A stretch of 34,959 nt of DNA from Ruminococcus sp. (GCF_019417665.1 NZ_DXUU01000031.1:1-34959), one strand, 5' to 3'; shown: positions 8,828-17,445, counted from the first letter of the stretch. Notes: generated by a model from the letters alone, not told the origin. Numbers and translations: made by a program.

Positions 8828-9280
8828 TTATTTTTTCAGTTCCTCAATCCTGCTTTTTGTTTGTTGTACTTCCTGCAAACCGTTCTGGAAATATGCTTGA
8901 GCATCGCTAAGTAAATTATTGACATATTTTTCAGCAGCTGCTTTGATATCCTTGGAACCGTTCTGTGCCTTTGTGAGCATGTCCAAGGCACGCTGTTTTG
9001 CCTCCTGGAGAATAACCTCCTCTGAAAGCATTCGCTTTGCACGTGTTTCAGCATCCTGAATGATGGTCTCTGCCTTTTCTCGTGCTTCATTGATGATCCG
9101 ATCGCAGTCAGAATCGATGAGTTTTGCCCGTTTGATCTCTGCCGGGATATTCAGGTGAGCCGAATTCAACAGTTCACGCATACGATCTGCATCAATGACA
9201 GCCTTATGTGCAGCAAACGGAATGGGTCGGGAGCGTTCCAACAGGTCGTCCATATCGTCCAATATCTCTTCAATATTCAT
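8828..9280 (-). CDS. Coiled-coil protein of unknown function, coaD-coupled
   Basis: This 150-residue, highly charged protein has no transmembrane segment or signal peptide. From about residue 45 to the end it is nearly all helical heptad-like sequence rich in Ala, Glu, Lys and Arg (for example IINEAREKAETIIQDAETRAKRM), like the stalk of ATP synthase subunit b or DivIVA-type scaffolds. The N terminus has a short acidic segment (EEILDDMDDLLE) and a proline-containing linker. Its ATG overlaps the coaD stop as ATGA, with AGGAGAG before it, so it is translated with CoaD. I recognise the position as common in Clostridia, where such genes are loosely annotated as ATPase, but see no nucleotide-binding motif. 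Function unknown; a scaffold or division-associated role is only a guess. Confidence 0.8.
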   Translation of the reverse strand: MNIEEILDDMDDLLERSRPIPFAAHKAVIDADRMRELLNSAHLNIPAEIKRAKLIDSDCDRIINEAREKAETIIQDAETRAKRMLSEEVILQEAKQRALDMLTKAQNGSKDIKAAAEKYVNNLLSDAQAYFQNGLQEVQQTKSRIEELKK

Positions 9281-9774
9281 GATAATCTCTCCTTTACCAA
9301 ACGTTTTACAATCACATCCAAAATTTCCGACGGCACAAAATGGCTGATATCGCCGCCAAAGACAGCGATCTGTTTGACAACACTGGAGCTAAGATACATA
9401 TTCTCCGCAGTTGTAGTCAAAAATACCGTCTCTGCGCCTTCATAAAGCTTCCGGTTCGCAAGCGCCATCTGAAATTCGTATTCAAAGTCGCTAACGGCGC
9501 GTAATCCCTTTACAATAGCAGTTGCACCTGCCTCCTTGACATAATCCGCTAAAAGTCCATCAGAAACGTCCACTGTCACATTGGGGAGATTCCGTGTCAC
9601 ACACAGAATCATATCCTTTCGTTCTTGAGACGTAAAGCAGGCGTTATTTTTCATGATATTCTTTGATATCAATACGATCACACGATCGAAAAGCTTCGAG
9701 GCACGTGTGATAATATCCAAATGCCCCAGAGTCACAGGGTCAAAGCTGCCCGGGCACACTGCAATTCGTTCCAT
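9277..9774 (-). CDS. coaD: Phosphopantetheine adenylyltransferase
   Basis: CoaD transfers AMP from ATP to 4'-phosphopantetheine, the fourth step of coenzyme A synthesis. The 165-residue protein matches the family's usual length. It shows the nucleotidyltransferase start AVCPGSFDPVTLGHLD (residues about 4-19, with the TxGH active-site motif), KGLRAVSDFEYEFQMA in the middle, and the ATP-binding YLSSSVVKQIA segment (about 119-129). An in-frame codon nine residues upstream lies inside rsmD, so the ATG at 9774, one base after the rsmD stop, is the start. It ends in a 4-base ATGA overlap with the following coiled-coil gene. The order rsmD-coaD is widespread in Firmicutes. Confidence 0.97.
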   Translation of the reverse strand: MERIAVCPGSFDPVTLGHLDIITRASKLFDRVIVLISKNIMKNNACFTSQERKDMILCVTRNLPNVTVDVSDGLLADYVKEAGATAIVKGLRAVSDFEYEFQMALANRKLYEGAETVFLTTTAENMYLSSSVVKQIAVFGGDISHFVPSEILDVIVKRLVKERLS

Positions 9775-9775
9775 T

Positions 9776-10324
9776 TTATGTCTCACCTCTTCTGCAAACA
9801 TAGGTCGTCACCGTAATGGCACCGTATTTCCGCTGCTTTTCCAGATGCAGAGTGCCTGCCGTTTCCGGCAATTTCAGCCCAGTTTCGTGCTCACAGATCA
9901 CAATGCCACCTGTCCGCATCCGGGATTCCAGAAACGGAAAGAGCTTCACATGCCATCCCTGACGATAGGGTGGGTCGAGAATTGCAATATCAAACAGAGA
10001 ATCCCCTGTCTGTAAAAAAGAAACCGCATCCACCTGATGCAGCTGCGCCCGATCCAGCAGCTGCACTGCTGTAAGATTCTCCCGTGTCACACCGAGAGAC
10101 CGGACAGAACGATCCACAAACACTGCTTGGTCTGCACCTCGGCTCAAAGCTTCGATACCCATTTGACCGCTTCCGGCAAACAGATCCAGCACTACAGCGC
10201 CCGGTAATTCAAATTGAATGGCAGAAAAAATCGCTTCCTTGACCTTATCAGTGGTAGGACGAACATCCAGTCCCTCCAGTGTTTTCAATTTTCTTCCTCT
10301 CGCACTTCCGGCAATGACACGCAT
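9776..10324 (-). CDS. rsmD: 16S rRNA (guanine966-N2)-methyltransferase
   Basis: RsmD methylates G966 of 16S rRNA in the assembled small subunit. The 182-residue protein has the RsmD/YhhF start MRVIAGSARGRKL (residues 1-13), RPTTDKVKEAIF (about 22-33), the SAM-binding LDLFAGSGQMGIEALSRGA (about 46-64), and the catalytic N6/N2-methylase DPPY motif (ILDPPYRQGW). The ATG at 10324 has AAGGAG about 11 bases upstream. A sigma-A promoter precedes it, and it heads the three-gene unit rsmD, coaD and the coiled-coil gene. Confidence 0.96.
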   Translation of the reverse strand: MRVIAGSARGRKLKTLEGLDVRPTTDKVKEAIFSAIQFELPGAVVLDLFAGSGQMGIEALSRGADQAVFVDRSVRSLGVTRENLTAVQLLDRAQLHQVDAVSFLQTGDSLFDIAILDPPYRQGWHVKLFPFLESRMRTGGIVICEHETGLKLPETAGTLHLEKQRKYGAITVTTYVCRRGET

Positions 10325-10360
10325 ATGCTCCCATTCTCCTTCTTTCTATGGTCTAGTACC

Positions 10361-10389
10361 ATTATACAACGAATTCCGGCAAATGTCCA
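10361..10389 (-). promoter_or_regulatory. Sigma-A promoter of rsmD-coaD
   Basis: Minus strand TGGACA, 17-base spacer, TATAAT, with the -10 about 35 bases before the rsmD start codon. Confidence 0.75.
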
Positions 10390-10464
10390 GAGGTGTCCGG
10401 AAAAACTACGGAAATCTATTTTGCAATTTACCGCAGATTTTTTGAATAATACGGATAACCTGTG

Positions 10465-10530
10465 AGGGGCAAATTTTGTTCGTACGCAATTTTCCGGTGT
10501 ATATTCGACGAACGAACAAAGTTCGTCCCT
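10465..10530. repeat. Imperfect inverted-repeat element (MITE-like or terminator)
   Basis: Two 19-base arms, 10465-10483 (AGGGGCAAATTTTGTTCGT) and 10512-10530, match as inverted repeats at 16 of 19 positions around a 28-base spacer. The right arm also holds an inner hairpin, ACGAAC-AAA-GTTCGT. The element begins about 18 bases after the uvrC stop. It could fold into a long stem ending the purine-uvrC transcript, although no T-run follows, or be a small dispersed element of the GGGGCGAAC/GTTCGTCCC kind that I associate with gut Firmicutes. Copy number cannot be judged from one window. Confidence 0.55.
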
Positions 10531-10547
10531 AGAATAAAAACAACGGT

Positions 10548-12383
10548 TCACTCCCCTGCCGTCATCTCCTGAATTGTCTGATACAACTGAGATGCTGTAT
10601 CCTCATTAACACCGGCGATCTTTGCCAATTCTTCCGGCGATGCCTTTTGCAGATTCCCCAGGGTCTTGAAGTGCAGCAGCAGCTTCTGGGCTTTTTTCTC
10701 GCCGATACCACGTACTTTCGTCAGTTCCAGCTGATAGGACGATTTCGCATGGAGACTATGCATATATGCAACAGAAAACCGGTGCACTTCGTCCTGAATC
10801 TGGGTCAGCAGATGAAACGCCGAGCGATTGGCAGACAGTGAAATCTCTCCCCCGGCACTGGAAATGGCACGGGTACGGTGCTTCTGATCCTTGACCATGC
10901 CGAACACCGGAATCGTCAGACCGAATTCCGCCACCACCGGGGAAATGGTATTCACATGCCCTTGACCGCCGTCCAGCAGAATCAGATCCGGCAGTCGGGA
11001 AAACCCTTCCTCATCCTGTGCAAGATAATGGTTCAGCCGCCGGGTGATCGCCTCTTTCATGCAGGCGTAGTCATCCTGTGTCACATGTTCCTTCATGCGA
11101 AATCGCTTGTAGGCACGCTTTAATGGTCTGCCGTTTTCAAAGACCACCATGCCGCAGACCATAGAAGTAGAGGACAGGTTGGAGATATCATAGGCTTCGA
11201 TATATTGAGGCGGCTGGGACAGTCCCAGTGCCTTACCCAGTTCCTCCAGCGCCTGCACTTCCTTTCCTGTACGCCCGAAGCGCAGCGCAAGCTCCTCATT
11301 GGCGTTATTCCGGGAAAGCTGCACAAACTGGCAGAGCGTCCCTCGCTGGGGTACTGTCAGGCGTACCCGACAGCCGGCAAAGGTACTGAATAACTGTTCA
11401 TACATCTCCTGATTGGGCAGAGCAAACTCCAAAATAATATTTTTCGGGATATCAGCACGGTGATGCTCGTAGTACTGGGTCAGATAGGAATCCATCAACT
11501 CCTCCCGGGAAACGGTTTCCTGAAAGAAAAAGGTCTCCTTATCGAAGAGCCGCCGTCCTCGGTAGCGGAGAATGGAGATGCACTGCGTACCGCTGTGCTC
11601 TGCCATAGCGATCACATCCGCCTCTTCCAGTTCGGCATCCAGTATCTTCTGGGTCTCCCCTGCCTTGGAGACTGCTGCGATACGATCACGGAGCATTGCA
11701 GCACGTTCAAAATCCAGTTCCTTAGCAGCACACTCCATCTCCGCCTGCATCCGTTTTACGGAATCGGCACTGCCCATGCGGATATAATCCTTCGCCTGCG
11801 CAATGATCTCCCCATAGCTTTCCTGCGAAATATTCCCCCGGCAGACGCCCATGCACTGCTTGATATGGAAATTTAAGCAGGGACGTGTTTTTTTGAAGTC
11901 CTGAGGAAACCGCTTGTGGCAGGTGGGCAGACGAAATACACGATTGGTCTCCCGGGCGGTTTCTCGGGTAATAAATCCACTCATATAGGGACCCAGATAC
12001 TCCCCTGGCTTTTTCTTATTCTTCTCTGCGGTCAATCGGGGATAGGGTTCATCCGAAAAGCAAAGATAGCTGTACCCCTTGTCATCCTTTAGGAGAATGT
12101 TATACTTGGGCTGGTGCTGTTTGATTAGACTACATTCCAGCACCAGAGCTTCATATTCCGAGTCGGTGACAATAAAATCGTAATCATACACATGATCTAC
12201 CATACTCGCAACCTTTGGGGTATGGTCGGCTGATTCCCGAAAATAACTTGTCACACGATTTTTCAGATTCTTGGCTTTTCCAATGTAGATGATCTCATTC
12301 TTTTGATTTTTCATGAGATAAACACCCGGAGATGCTGTCAATTTTGCTGTTTTTGCCCGCAATTCAGGTAAACGACAATTCAT
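10548..12383 (-). CDS. uvrC: Excinuclease ABC subunit C
   Basis: UvrC makes both incisions in nucleotide excision repair after UvrAB finds the lesion. The 611-residue protein has the GIY-YIG nuclease at residues about 18-95 (GVYLM and IIYIGKAKNL), four cysteines at about 155, 169, 177 and 181 (the metal or iron-sulfur set of UvrC), a UVR/UvrB-interacting motif with AKELDFERAAMLRDRI (about 218-233), an RNase H-like nuclease with ILLDGGQGHVN, and C-terminal helix-hairpin-helix motifs (VRGIGEKKAQKLL and IAGVNEDTASQLY). GGAGG lies 6 bases before the ATG. It follows purD by 36 bases with no visible terminator, so it is probably the last gene of the purine transcript. Confidence 0.97.
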   Translation of the reverse strand: MNCRLPELRAKTAKLTASPGVYLMKNQKNEIIYIGKAKNLKNRVTSYFRESADHTPKVASMVDHVYDYDFIVTDSEYEALVLECSLIKQHQPKYNILLKDDKGYSYLCFSDEPYPRLTAEKNKKKPGEYLGPYMSGFITRETARETNRVFRLPTCHKRFPQDFKKTRPCLNFHIKQCMGVCRGNISQESYGEIIAQAKDYIRMGSADSVKRMQAEMECAAKELDFERAAMLRDRIAAVSKAGETQKILDAELEEADVIAMAEHSGTQCISILRYRGRRLFDKETFFFQETVSREELMDSYLTQYYEHHRADIPKNIILEFALPNQEMYEQLFSTFAGCRVRLTVPQRGTLCQFVQLSRNNANEELALRFGRTGKEVQALEELGKALGLSQPPQYIEAYDISNLSSTSMVCGMVVFENGRPLKRAYKRFRMKEHVTQDDYACMKEAITRRLNHYLAQDEEGFSRLPDLILLDGGQGHVNTISPVVAEFGLTIPVFGMVKDQKHRTRAISSAGGEISLSANRSAFHLLTQIQDEVHRFSVAYMHSLHAKSSYQLELTKVRGIGEKKAQKLLLHFKTLGNLQKASPEELAKIAGVNEDTASQLYQTIQEMTAGE

Positions 12384-12419
12384 ACAACGCCTCCGAGTGT
12401 CAATGTTTCACACAATTCG

Positions 12420-13700
12420 TTAAGATAGTGCCTTTAATGCACGCTGACCGATATCGTTCCGGTAATGCGCATCCTGGAACGAAATGGTCTTTACACCGGC
12501 ATATGCAGTCTCCAGTGCCTGAGGCAGTGTTTCCGCCGTAGCAGTTACGCCCAGCACACGGCCGCCGGATGTGAGGATCTGTTCTCCATCCAACTTCGTG
12601 CCTGCATGATAAACGAAGCAGCTATCGATCTGACCGTTTTTATCCAGACCAGAAATGGGCAGACCAGTGGCGTACTTCTTGGGATAGCCGCCGCTTGCCA
12701 TAACAACGCAGGCAGCACAGCCCTGTTTCCACTGGATATCCAGCTGGTCAAGAGTACCGTTCCAGATTGCCAGAATGATATCCACCAGATCTGTCTCCAG
12801 CAGCGGCAGAACTACTTGTGTCTCCGGATCGCCGAACCGGCAGTTATACTCAATGACCTTAGGCCCCTTGGTGGTCAGCATCAGTCCGAAGTATAGACAG
12901 CCCTGGAACGGTCTGTCCTCTTCCTGCATCGCCTGAATAGTAGGCAGGAAGATGGTATCCATACACTGCTGTGCCACTTCCGAGGTATAATAGGGATTCG
13001 GTGCCACCGTTCCCATACCGCCGGTATTGGGACCCATATCGCCGTCCAGTGCACGCTTGTGATCCATGGAAGAAACCATGGGCTTTACGGTCTTTCCGTC
13101 AGTGAAGCTAAGGACGGATACTTCCGGTCCTGTCAGGAATTCCTCAATGACGATCTGGGAACCGCTTTCGCCAAAGATCTTATCCTCCATAATAGAAGAG
13201 ATAGCAGCAAATGCTTCTTCCTCATTCTGGGCAATGACAACACCCTTACCCAGTGCCAGACCATCTGCCTTGATAACTGTGGGATATTCGTTCTTTTCCC
13301 GGAGATATGCCTGTGCCTCCTCCGGCTTGCTGAATACCCGGTATTCCGCAGTGGGAATGTGATATTTCTGCATGAGTTCCTTGGAGAACACCTTGCTGCC
13401 CTCCAAAATCGCTGCATTTTTCTTTGGACCAAAGGTCATGAAACCCTCTGCCTGCATGGCATCTGCCATACCCATTACAAGAGGATCGTCCGGTGCTACA
13501 AAAACCAGATCCACCGCCAGTTCCTTTGCCAGTGCCACCATGCCGTCAATATCCGTTGCCTTCACCGGAAAGCACTTGGCATACTTGGCAATGCCGCCGT
13601 TGCCCGGTGCACAGTACAGTGCGTCTACCTTAGAGCTTTCTGCAAGCTTCATGACAATGGCGTGCTCACGGCCGCCGCCGCCCACAACTAATATTTTCAT
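12420..13700 (-). CDS. purD: Phosphoribosylamine--glycine ligase (GAR synthetase)
   Basis: PurD joins glycine to phosphoribosylamine with ATP, the second step of purine synthesis. The 426-residue ATP-grasp protein has the N-terminal VVGGGGREHAI (about 4-14) and YCAPGNGGIAKYA (about 30-42), the PurD signature FGDPETQ with NCRFGDPET in the ATP-grasp core (about 286-296), and KADGLALGKGVVIA (about 144-157), which forms the ATP lid. It lacks fused PurM or PurN domains; those are separate genes upstream in the operon. The gap from the AICAR formyltransferase gene is 18 bases, with an AGGAGG-like site. Ordinary for the family. Confidence 0.97.
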   Translation of the reverse strand: MKILVVGGGGREHAIVMKLAESSKVDALYCAPGNGGIAKYAKCFPVKATDIDGMVALAKELAVDLVFVAPDDPLVMGMADAMQAEGFMTFGPKKNAAILEGSKVFSKELMQKYHIPTAEYRVFSKPEEAQAYLREKNEYPTVIKADGLALGKGVVIAQNEEEAFAAISSIMEDKIFGESGSQIVIEEFLTGPEVSVLSFTDGKTVKPMVSSMDHKRALDGDMGPNTGGMGTVAPNPYYTSEVAQQCMDTIFLPTIQAMQEEDRPFQGCLYFGLMLTTKGPKVIEYNCRFGDPETQVVLPLLETDLVDIILAIWNGTLDQLDIQWKQGCAACVVMASGGYPKKYATGLPISGLDKNGQIDSCFVYHAGTKLDGEQILTSGGRVLGVTATAETLPQALETAYAGVKTISFQDAHYRNDIGQRALKALS

Positions 13701-13718
13701 GGATAATGCCTCCTGTCA

Positions 13719-14900
13719 TTAGTGGTGGAACAGACGAATGCCTGTAAATGCCATTGCCATATTGTACTTATTGCAGGTCGCAATGACATGGTCATCACGG
13801 ATAGAACCGCCCGGCTCTGCAATATAGCGTACACCGCTCTTGTGGGCACGCTCAATGTTGTCGCCGAAGGGGAAGAATGCGTCAGAACCTAAGCATACGT
13901 CTGTATTCTGTGCCAGCCATGCCTGCTGTTCTTCCTTGGTGAATACCTCCGGCTTTACCTTGAAGGTATTTTCCCATGCGCCGTCTGCCAGCACGTCCAT
14001 ATACTCGTCAGAAATATACACGTCAATGGCATTGTCACGATCCGGACGGCGGATACCGTCAACGAACTGAAGTCCCATTACCTTGGGATGCTGACGAAGC
14101 CACCAGATATCTGCCTTGTTGCCAGCAAGACGTGTGCAATGGATACGGGACTGCTGACCAGCACCGATACCGATTGCCTGGCCGTCCTTGACGTAGCAGA
14201 CGGAGTTGGACTGGGTATATTTCAGGGTGATCAGGGAGATCAGCAAGTCTCTCTGATAGCTTTCCGGAATCTCCTTGTTGTCGGTGACAATATTGGACAA
14301 CATTTCCTTGTCGATGTTCAGGAAGTTGTGACCCTGTTCAAAGGTCACGCCGAATACCTGCTTGCGTTCCAGCTCTGCCGGTACATATGCCGGGTCGATC
14401 TGGATGATATTATAAGTGCCCTTTCGCTTGGATTTCAGGATCTCCAGTGCCTCCGGCTCATAGCCCGGTGCGATAATACCATCCGAAACTTCACGCTGAA
14501 TCATCTTTGCTGTGGGTACATCGCAAACGTCAGACAGGGCAATAAAATCCCCATAAGAGGACATGCGGTCAGCACCTCGGGCACGGGCATAAGCACATGC
14601 CAGAGGAGACAACTCACCCAGATCATCTACAAAGTAGATCTTCTTCAGGGTATCCGACAGAGGTGTGCCTACCGCAGCACCAGCCGGAGAAACATGCTTG
14701 AAGGAAGTCGCAGCACACATGCCGGTAGCCGCCTTCAGCTCCGAAACCAGCTGCCAACCGTTGAATGCATCCAGCAGGTTAATATAGCCGGGCTTGCCGT
14801 TCAGCACGGTAATAGGAAGATCACTTCCATCCTCCATATAGATACGGGACGGCTTCTGATTAGGGTTACAGCCGTATTTTAACTGCATTTCATTGGACAT
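13719..14900 (-). CDS. purH: Stand-alone AICAR formyltransferase (PurH C-terminal domain type)
   Basis: The enzyme formylates AICAR with 10-formyl-tetrahydrofolate, the ninth step of IMP synthesis. At 393 residues it holds only the formyltransferase half of PurH; the N-terminal cyclohydrolase (MGS-like) domain is absent. The catalytic Lys-His pair is present in FKHVSPAGAAVG (K68, H69), with ARARGADRMSS, ALSDVCDVPTAK, YTQSNSVCY, IGAGQQSRIHCTRLAG and SDAFFPF following. These stretches, and the RLFHH C terminus, match my memory of the animal ATIC enzyme more closely than bacterial fused PurH (whose lysine motif reads KHxNPCG). The missing cyclohydrolase step is supplied by the next gene upstream. 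The start is ATG at 14900, with GGAGGATC before it. Function confident. Confidence 0.94.
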   Translation of the reverse strand: MSNEMQLKYGCNPNQKPSRIYMEDGSDLPITVLNGKPGYINLLDAFNGWQLVSELKAATGMCAATSFKHVSPAGAAVGTPLSDTLKKIYFVDDLGELSPLACAYARARGADRMSSYGDFIALSDVCDVPTAKMIQREVSDGIIAPGYEPEALEILKSKRKGTYNIIQIDPAYVPAELERKQVFGVTFEQGHNFLNIDKEMLSNIVTDNKEIPESYQRDLLISLITLKYTQSNSVCYVKDGQAIGIGAGQQSRIHCTRLAGNKADIWWLRQHPKVMGLQFVDGIRRPDRDNAIDVYISDEYMDVLADGAWENTFKVKPEVFTKEEQQAWLAQNTDVCLGSDAFFPFGDNIERAHKSGVRYIAEPGGSIRDDHVIATCNKYNMAMAFTGIRLFHH

Positions 14901-14912
14901 AAGAGATCCTCC

Positions 14913-15626
14913 TTATTGGTTCTTGTTCACGATTCTTGTTTCCGTCTGCTTGGTTTTCAGGTCAATGTAGCGTACGAACAGAGAGACCTTGTTCTCCGGG
15001 TTCAGGCTGTTCCAGAGCATCTCTGTGAATGCGTCAATATCTCCGGAAATGGCAACCTTCTGAGGTTCGCCGGAAAAGCTGGGCAGCGGATTGCCGTCGC
15101 CCTCGTAGGTATGGATAAAATGTCCCACGCCTGCAAGAGGATTACCATAGGCGAATGTATATCTCTGACAGGAGGAAGGATCGCCGTCCGCACTCTTCAG
15201 GATGGAAAGGGCATAGGAGAATCCGTTGTTGGTCTGGTCAATGAGACCGGAGATGCGAGGGGTATAGTTAGGAGCATCCGGCTCAAATTCCCGGGTGCGC
15301 AGAGATTCCTCAAAGGTCTTGCCTGCCTGCATGAGATCATAGACTGTATCTGTCTGATCGCCGTTTGTGACGATGGTATAATCTCCCAGAACACGCACTG
15401 GTGCATAGATGATCAGGCTGGGATCTACCATCTTAGACGGGTCAAACGCCTGGGTGCGGATACCTGCGCCGTCCTCTACGAATACACGATTCCGGCTGTT
15501 TTCGCTTCTTCCCATAATAAAGTATGCAGAAACTGCAAAATTCCCGTCCTCGGAACGTCCCAGGACAATGCCTCTGCCCGGATAGGAATTCTGCTGCAAT
15601 TCTTGCTGCAATGATGCCATTTTCAT
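14913..15626 (-). CDS. purO: IMP cyclohydrolase, PurO type
   Basis: This closes FAICAR to IMP, the last step of the pathway. The 237-residue protein is not the PurH cyclohydrolase fold but resembles the archaeal PurO family: GRGIVLGRSEDGNFAVSAYF with GRSENSRNRVF near the N terminus (about 17-49), then a conserved block around VRVLGDYTIVTNGDQTDTV and TPRISGLI, which line up with my memory of the Methanothermobacter enzyme. The frame is open 25 codons further upstream into purN, but AGGAGG lies 6 bases before the ATG at 15626, which is chosen. It is 12 bases from the AICAR formyltransferase gene, its partner in the split PurH arrangement. Gene symbol given by family resemblance. Confidence 0.88.
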   Translation of the reverse strand: MKMASLQQELQQNSYPGRGIVLGRSEDGNFAVSAYFIMGRSENSRNRVFVEDGAGIRTQAFDPSKMVDPSLIIYAPVRVLGDYTIVTNGDQTDTVYDLMQAGKTFEESLRTREFEPDAPNYTPRISGLIDQTNNGFSYALSILKSADGDPSSCQRYTFAYGNPLAGVGHFIHTYEGDGNPLPSFSGEPQKVAISGDIDAFTEMLWNSLNPENKVSLFVRYIDLKTKQTETRIVNKNQ

Positions 15627-15654
15627 AGTTCTCCTCCTGCTTATCATTCCAGGA

Positions 15655-16281
15655 TCAACCTTTGATCCATACTGTTTTTCCTTTAACTTCCAGTCTGCCA
15701 TTGCAGAACAGGCTCACCGCCTGAGGCAGGATCACCCACTCTGCTTCCTGCATAACACGCTTTTGCAGCGTTTCCGGCGTATCGCCGGGCTGTACAGCAA
15801 CGGGCTTTTGCAAAATAATCGGCCCGTCGTCGGCAACTTCGTTGACAAAATGTACCGTAGCACCTGTATATTTCACACCTCGTTCCAGAGCAGCCTCATG
15901 TACCCGAAGTCCGTAATAGCCGGGGCCGCAGAACGATGGAATGAGGGACGGGTGCACGTTAATGATCTGATTCCGATAGGCATGGATCACAGCCTCGTCC
16001 AGAATGGTCATAAATCCGGCAAGGACAATAAGATCTGCATACTCCTGGAAAAGTGCTTCCAAAAGTGCCTTAGTATAGATCTCCCTGGACGAGAATTCCT
16101 TGGGCACGATCACCCGAGTACCAATTCCGTTTTCCCTTGCCCGCACCAGTGCGTAGGCATCGGGATTGGAAGAAATAACACAGGTGATGCGTCCGTTAGG
16201 GATCATGCCCTGCTTCTGAGCATCGATCAGTGCCTGAAGATTTGTTCCGCCGCCGGAAACCAGCACAACTATATTTTTCAT
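15655..16281 (-). CDS. purN: Phosphoribosylglycinamide formyltransferase
   Basis: PurN transfers a formyl group from 10-formyl-tetrahydrofolate to GAR, the third step of purine synthesis. The 208-residue protein shows LVSGGGTNLQALIDA at the N terminus (phosphate-binding, about 7-21), the folate site around LAGFMTIL, the catalytic HPSLIPSF motif (about 110-117, with the catalytic His), and VNEVADDGPII (about 146-156, with the catalytic Asp). The formate-dependent alternative PurT is not seen. It lies 19 bases downstream of purM and 28 bases upstream of the IMP cyclohydrolase gene. Confidence 0.97.
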   Translation of the reverse strand: MKNIVVLVSGGGTNLQALIDAQKQGMIPNGRITCVISSNPDAYALVRARENGIGTRVIVPKEFSSREIYTKALLEALFQEYADLIVLAGFMTILDEAVIHAYRNQIINVHPSLIPSFCGPGYYGLRVHEAALERGVKYTGATVHFVNEVADDGPIILQKPVAVQPGDTPETLQKRVMQEAEWVILPQAVSLFCNGRLEVKGKTVWIKG

Positions 16282-16300
16282 ATCAGCTACGCCTCTCTCC

Positions 16301-17335
16301 TTATTTCAGAATCACACCTTCATCGGATTCCACCAGTTCACCCAATACATACGCAGTCTCCCCTGCTTCGTTCAAAATCCGCACTGTACGATCAGCATCC
16401 TCAGCAGCAACGCAAACCATCATTCCCACGCCCATATTAAAGGTATTGAACATATCGTGCTCCGGAATCTTGCCAGTCTTTGCAATGAGGTCAAAGATCG
16501 GAAGCACTTGTACATTGCTGCGGCTGATCTTTGCAGACAGACCTTTTTTCAGGGCACGGGGAATATTTTCATAGAAGCCGCCGCCGGTAATGTGGGCAAT
16601 AGACTTCACCGGCACTTCCTGCAGCAGTGCCTGGATGGAATTCACATAGATCTTTGTGGGAGTCAGCAAACATTCGCCCAGAGTAGTTCCCAGATCCGGG
16701 AAGTACCGTGCCAGATTCTGACTGTTCACCGTGAATACATTTCGGATCAAGGAATAGCCGTTGGAGTGCACGCCGCTGGACTGAAGTGCAATGAGCACAT
16801 CCCCTGCCTTCTGGGTATCCGAATTCAGGATCTTGCTGCGGTCTACTACGCCGACTGCAAAGCCGGCAACATCGTATTCATCTTCGGGATAGAAGCCGGG
16901 CATTTCTGCTGTTTCGCCGCCTACCAGGGCGCAGCCTGCCTGCACACAGCCCTCAGCCACGCCGGATACGATACCTGCGACTTTTTCCGGGACGTTTTTG
17001 CCCAGAGCAATATAGTCCAGGAAGAACTGGGGCTTTGCACCGCAGCAGATGATATCATTGACACACATTGCCACACAGTCGATGCCAATGGTGTCATGCT
17101 TGTCCATGAGAAAGGCGATCTTCAGCTTAGTCCCCACGCCGTCTGTACCGGAAACCAGTACCGGCTGCTGCATTCCTGCCACATCCAGTGCATACAGACC
17201 GCCAAAGCCGCCGATATCTGTCAGAACATTTTTCGTCATAGTTCTGGCAATGTGAGACTTCATCAATGCGACTGCCTTGTAACCGGCAGTGACATCTACG
17301 CCTGCCTTTTTATAGCTTTCCGAATAGCTTTCCAT
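16301..17335 (-). CDS. purM: Phosphoribosylformylglycinamidine cyclo-ligase (AIR synthetase)
   Basis: PurM closes the imidazole ring of FGAM with ATP to give AIR. The 344-residue length is normal. Visible are YKKAGVDVTAGYKAV near the N terminus, the DGVGTKLKIAF nucleotide loop (about 65-75), GIDCVAMCVNDI, GGETAEMPGFY (about 137-147) and HITGGGFYENIPR (about 247-259). GGAGG lies about 10 bases before the ATG at 17335. A 110-base gap, the largest inside the operon, separates it from purF; I see no promoter, terminator or reading frame with a ribosome site in that gap. Confidence 0.97.
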   Translation of the reverse strand: MESYSESYKKAGVDVTAGYKAVALMKSHIARTMTKNVLTDIGGFGGLYALDVAGMQQPVLVSGTDGVGTKLKIAFLMDKHDTIGIDCVAMCVNDIICCGAKPQFFLDYIALGKNVPEKVAGIVSGVAEGCVQAGCALVGGETAEMPGFYPEDEYDVAGFAVGVVDRSKILNSDTQKAGDVLIALQSSGVHSNGYSLIRNVFTVNSQNLARYFPDLGTTLGECLLTPTKIYVNSIQALLQEVPVKSIAHITGGGFYENIPRALKKGLSAKISRSNVQVLPIFDLIAKTGKIPEHDMFNTFNMGVGMMVCVAAEDADRTVRILNEAGETAYVLGELVESDEGVILK

Positions 17336-17445
17336 TTATGTTTTACCTCCGTGTTCCAGTTGGTCACCTCTAAAAAGCCCGCTTACTCGTCATCTGCCAT
17401 GCATCTGACAGACAGATTCACAGGGAATTCAAATGTGTCCAGTTG

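Noticed and set aside
17336..17445. Hidden small gene or riboswitch in the purF-purM gap
   Set aside because: No frame with a ribosome site and no recognisable structured RNA motif seen.
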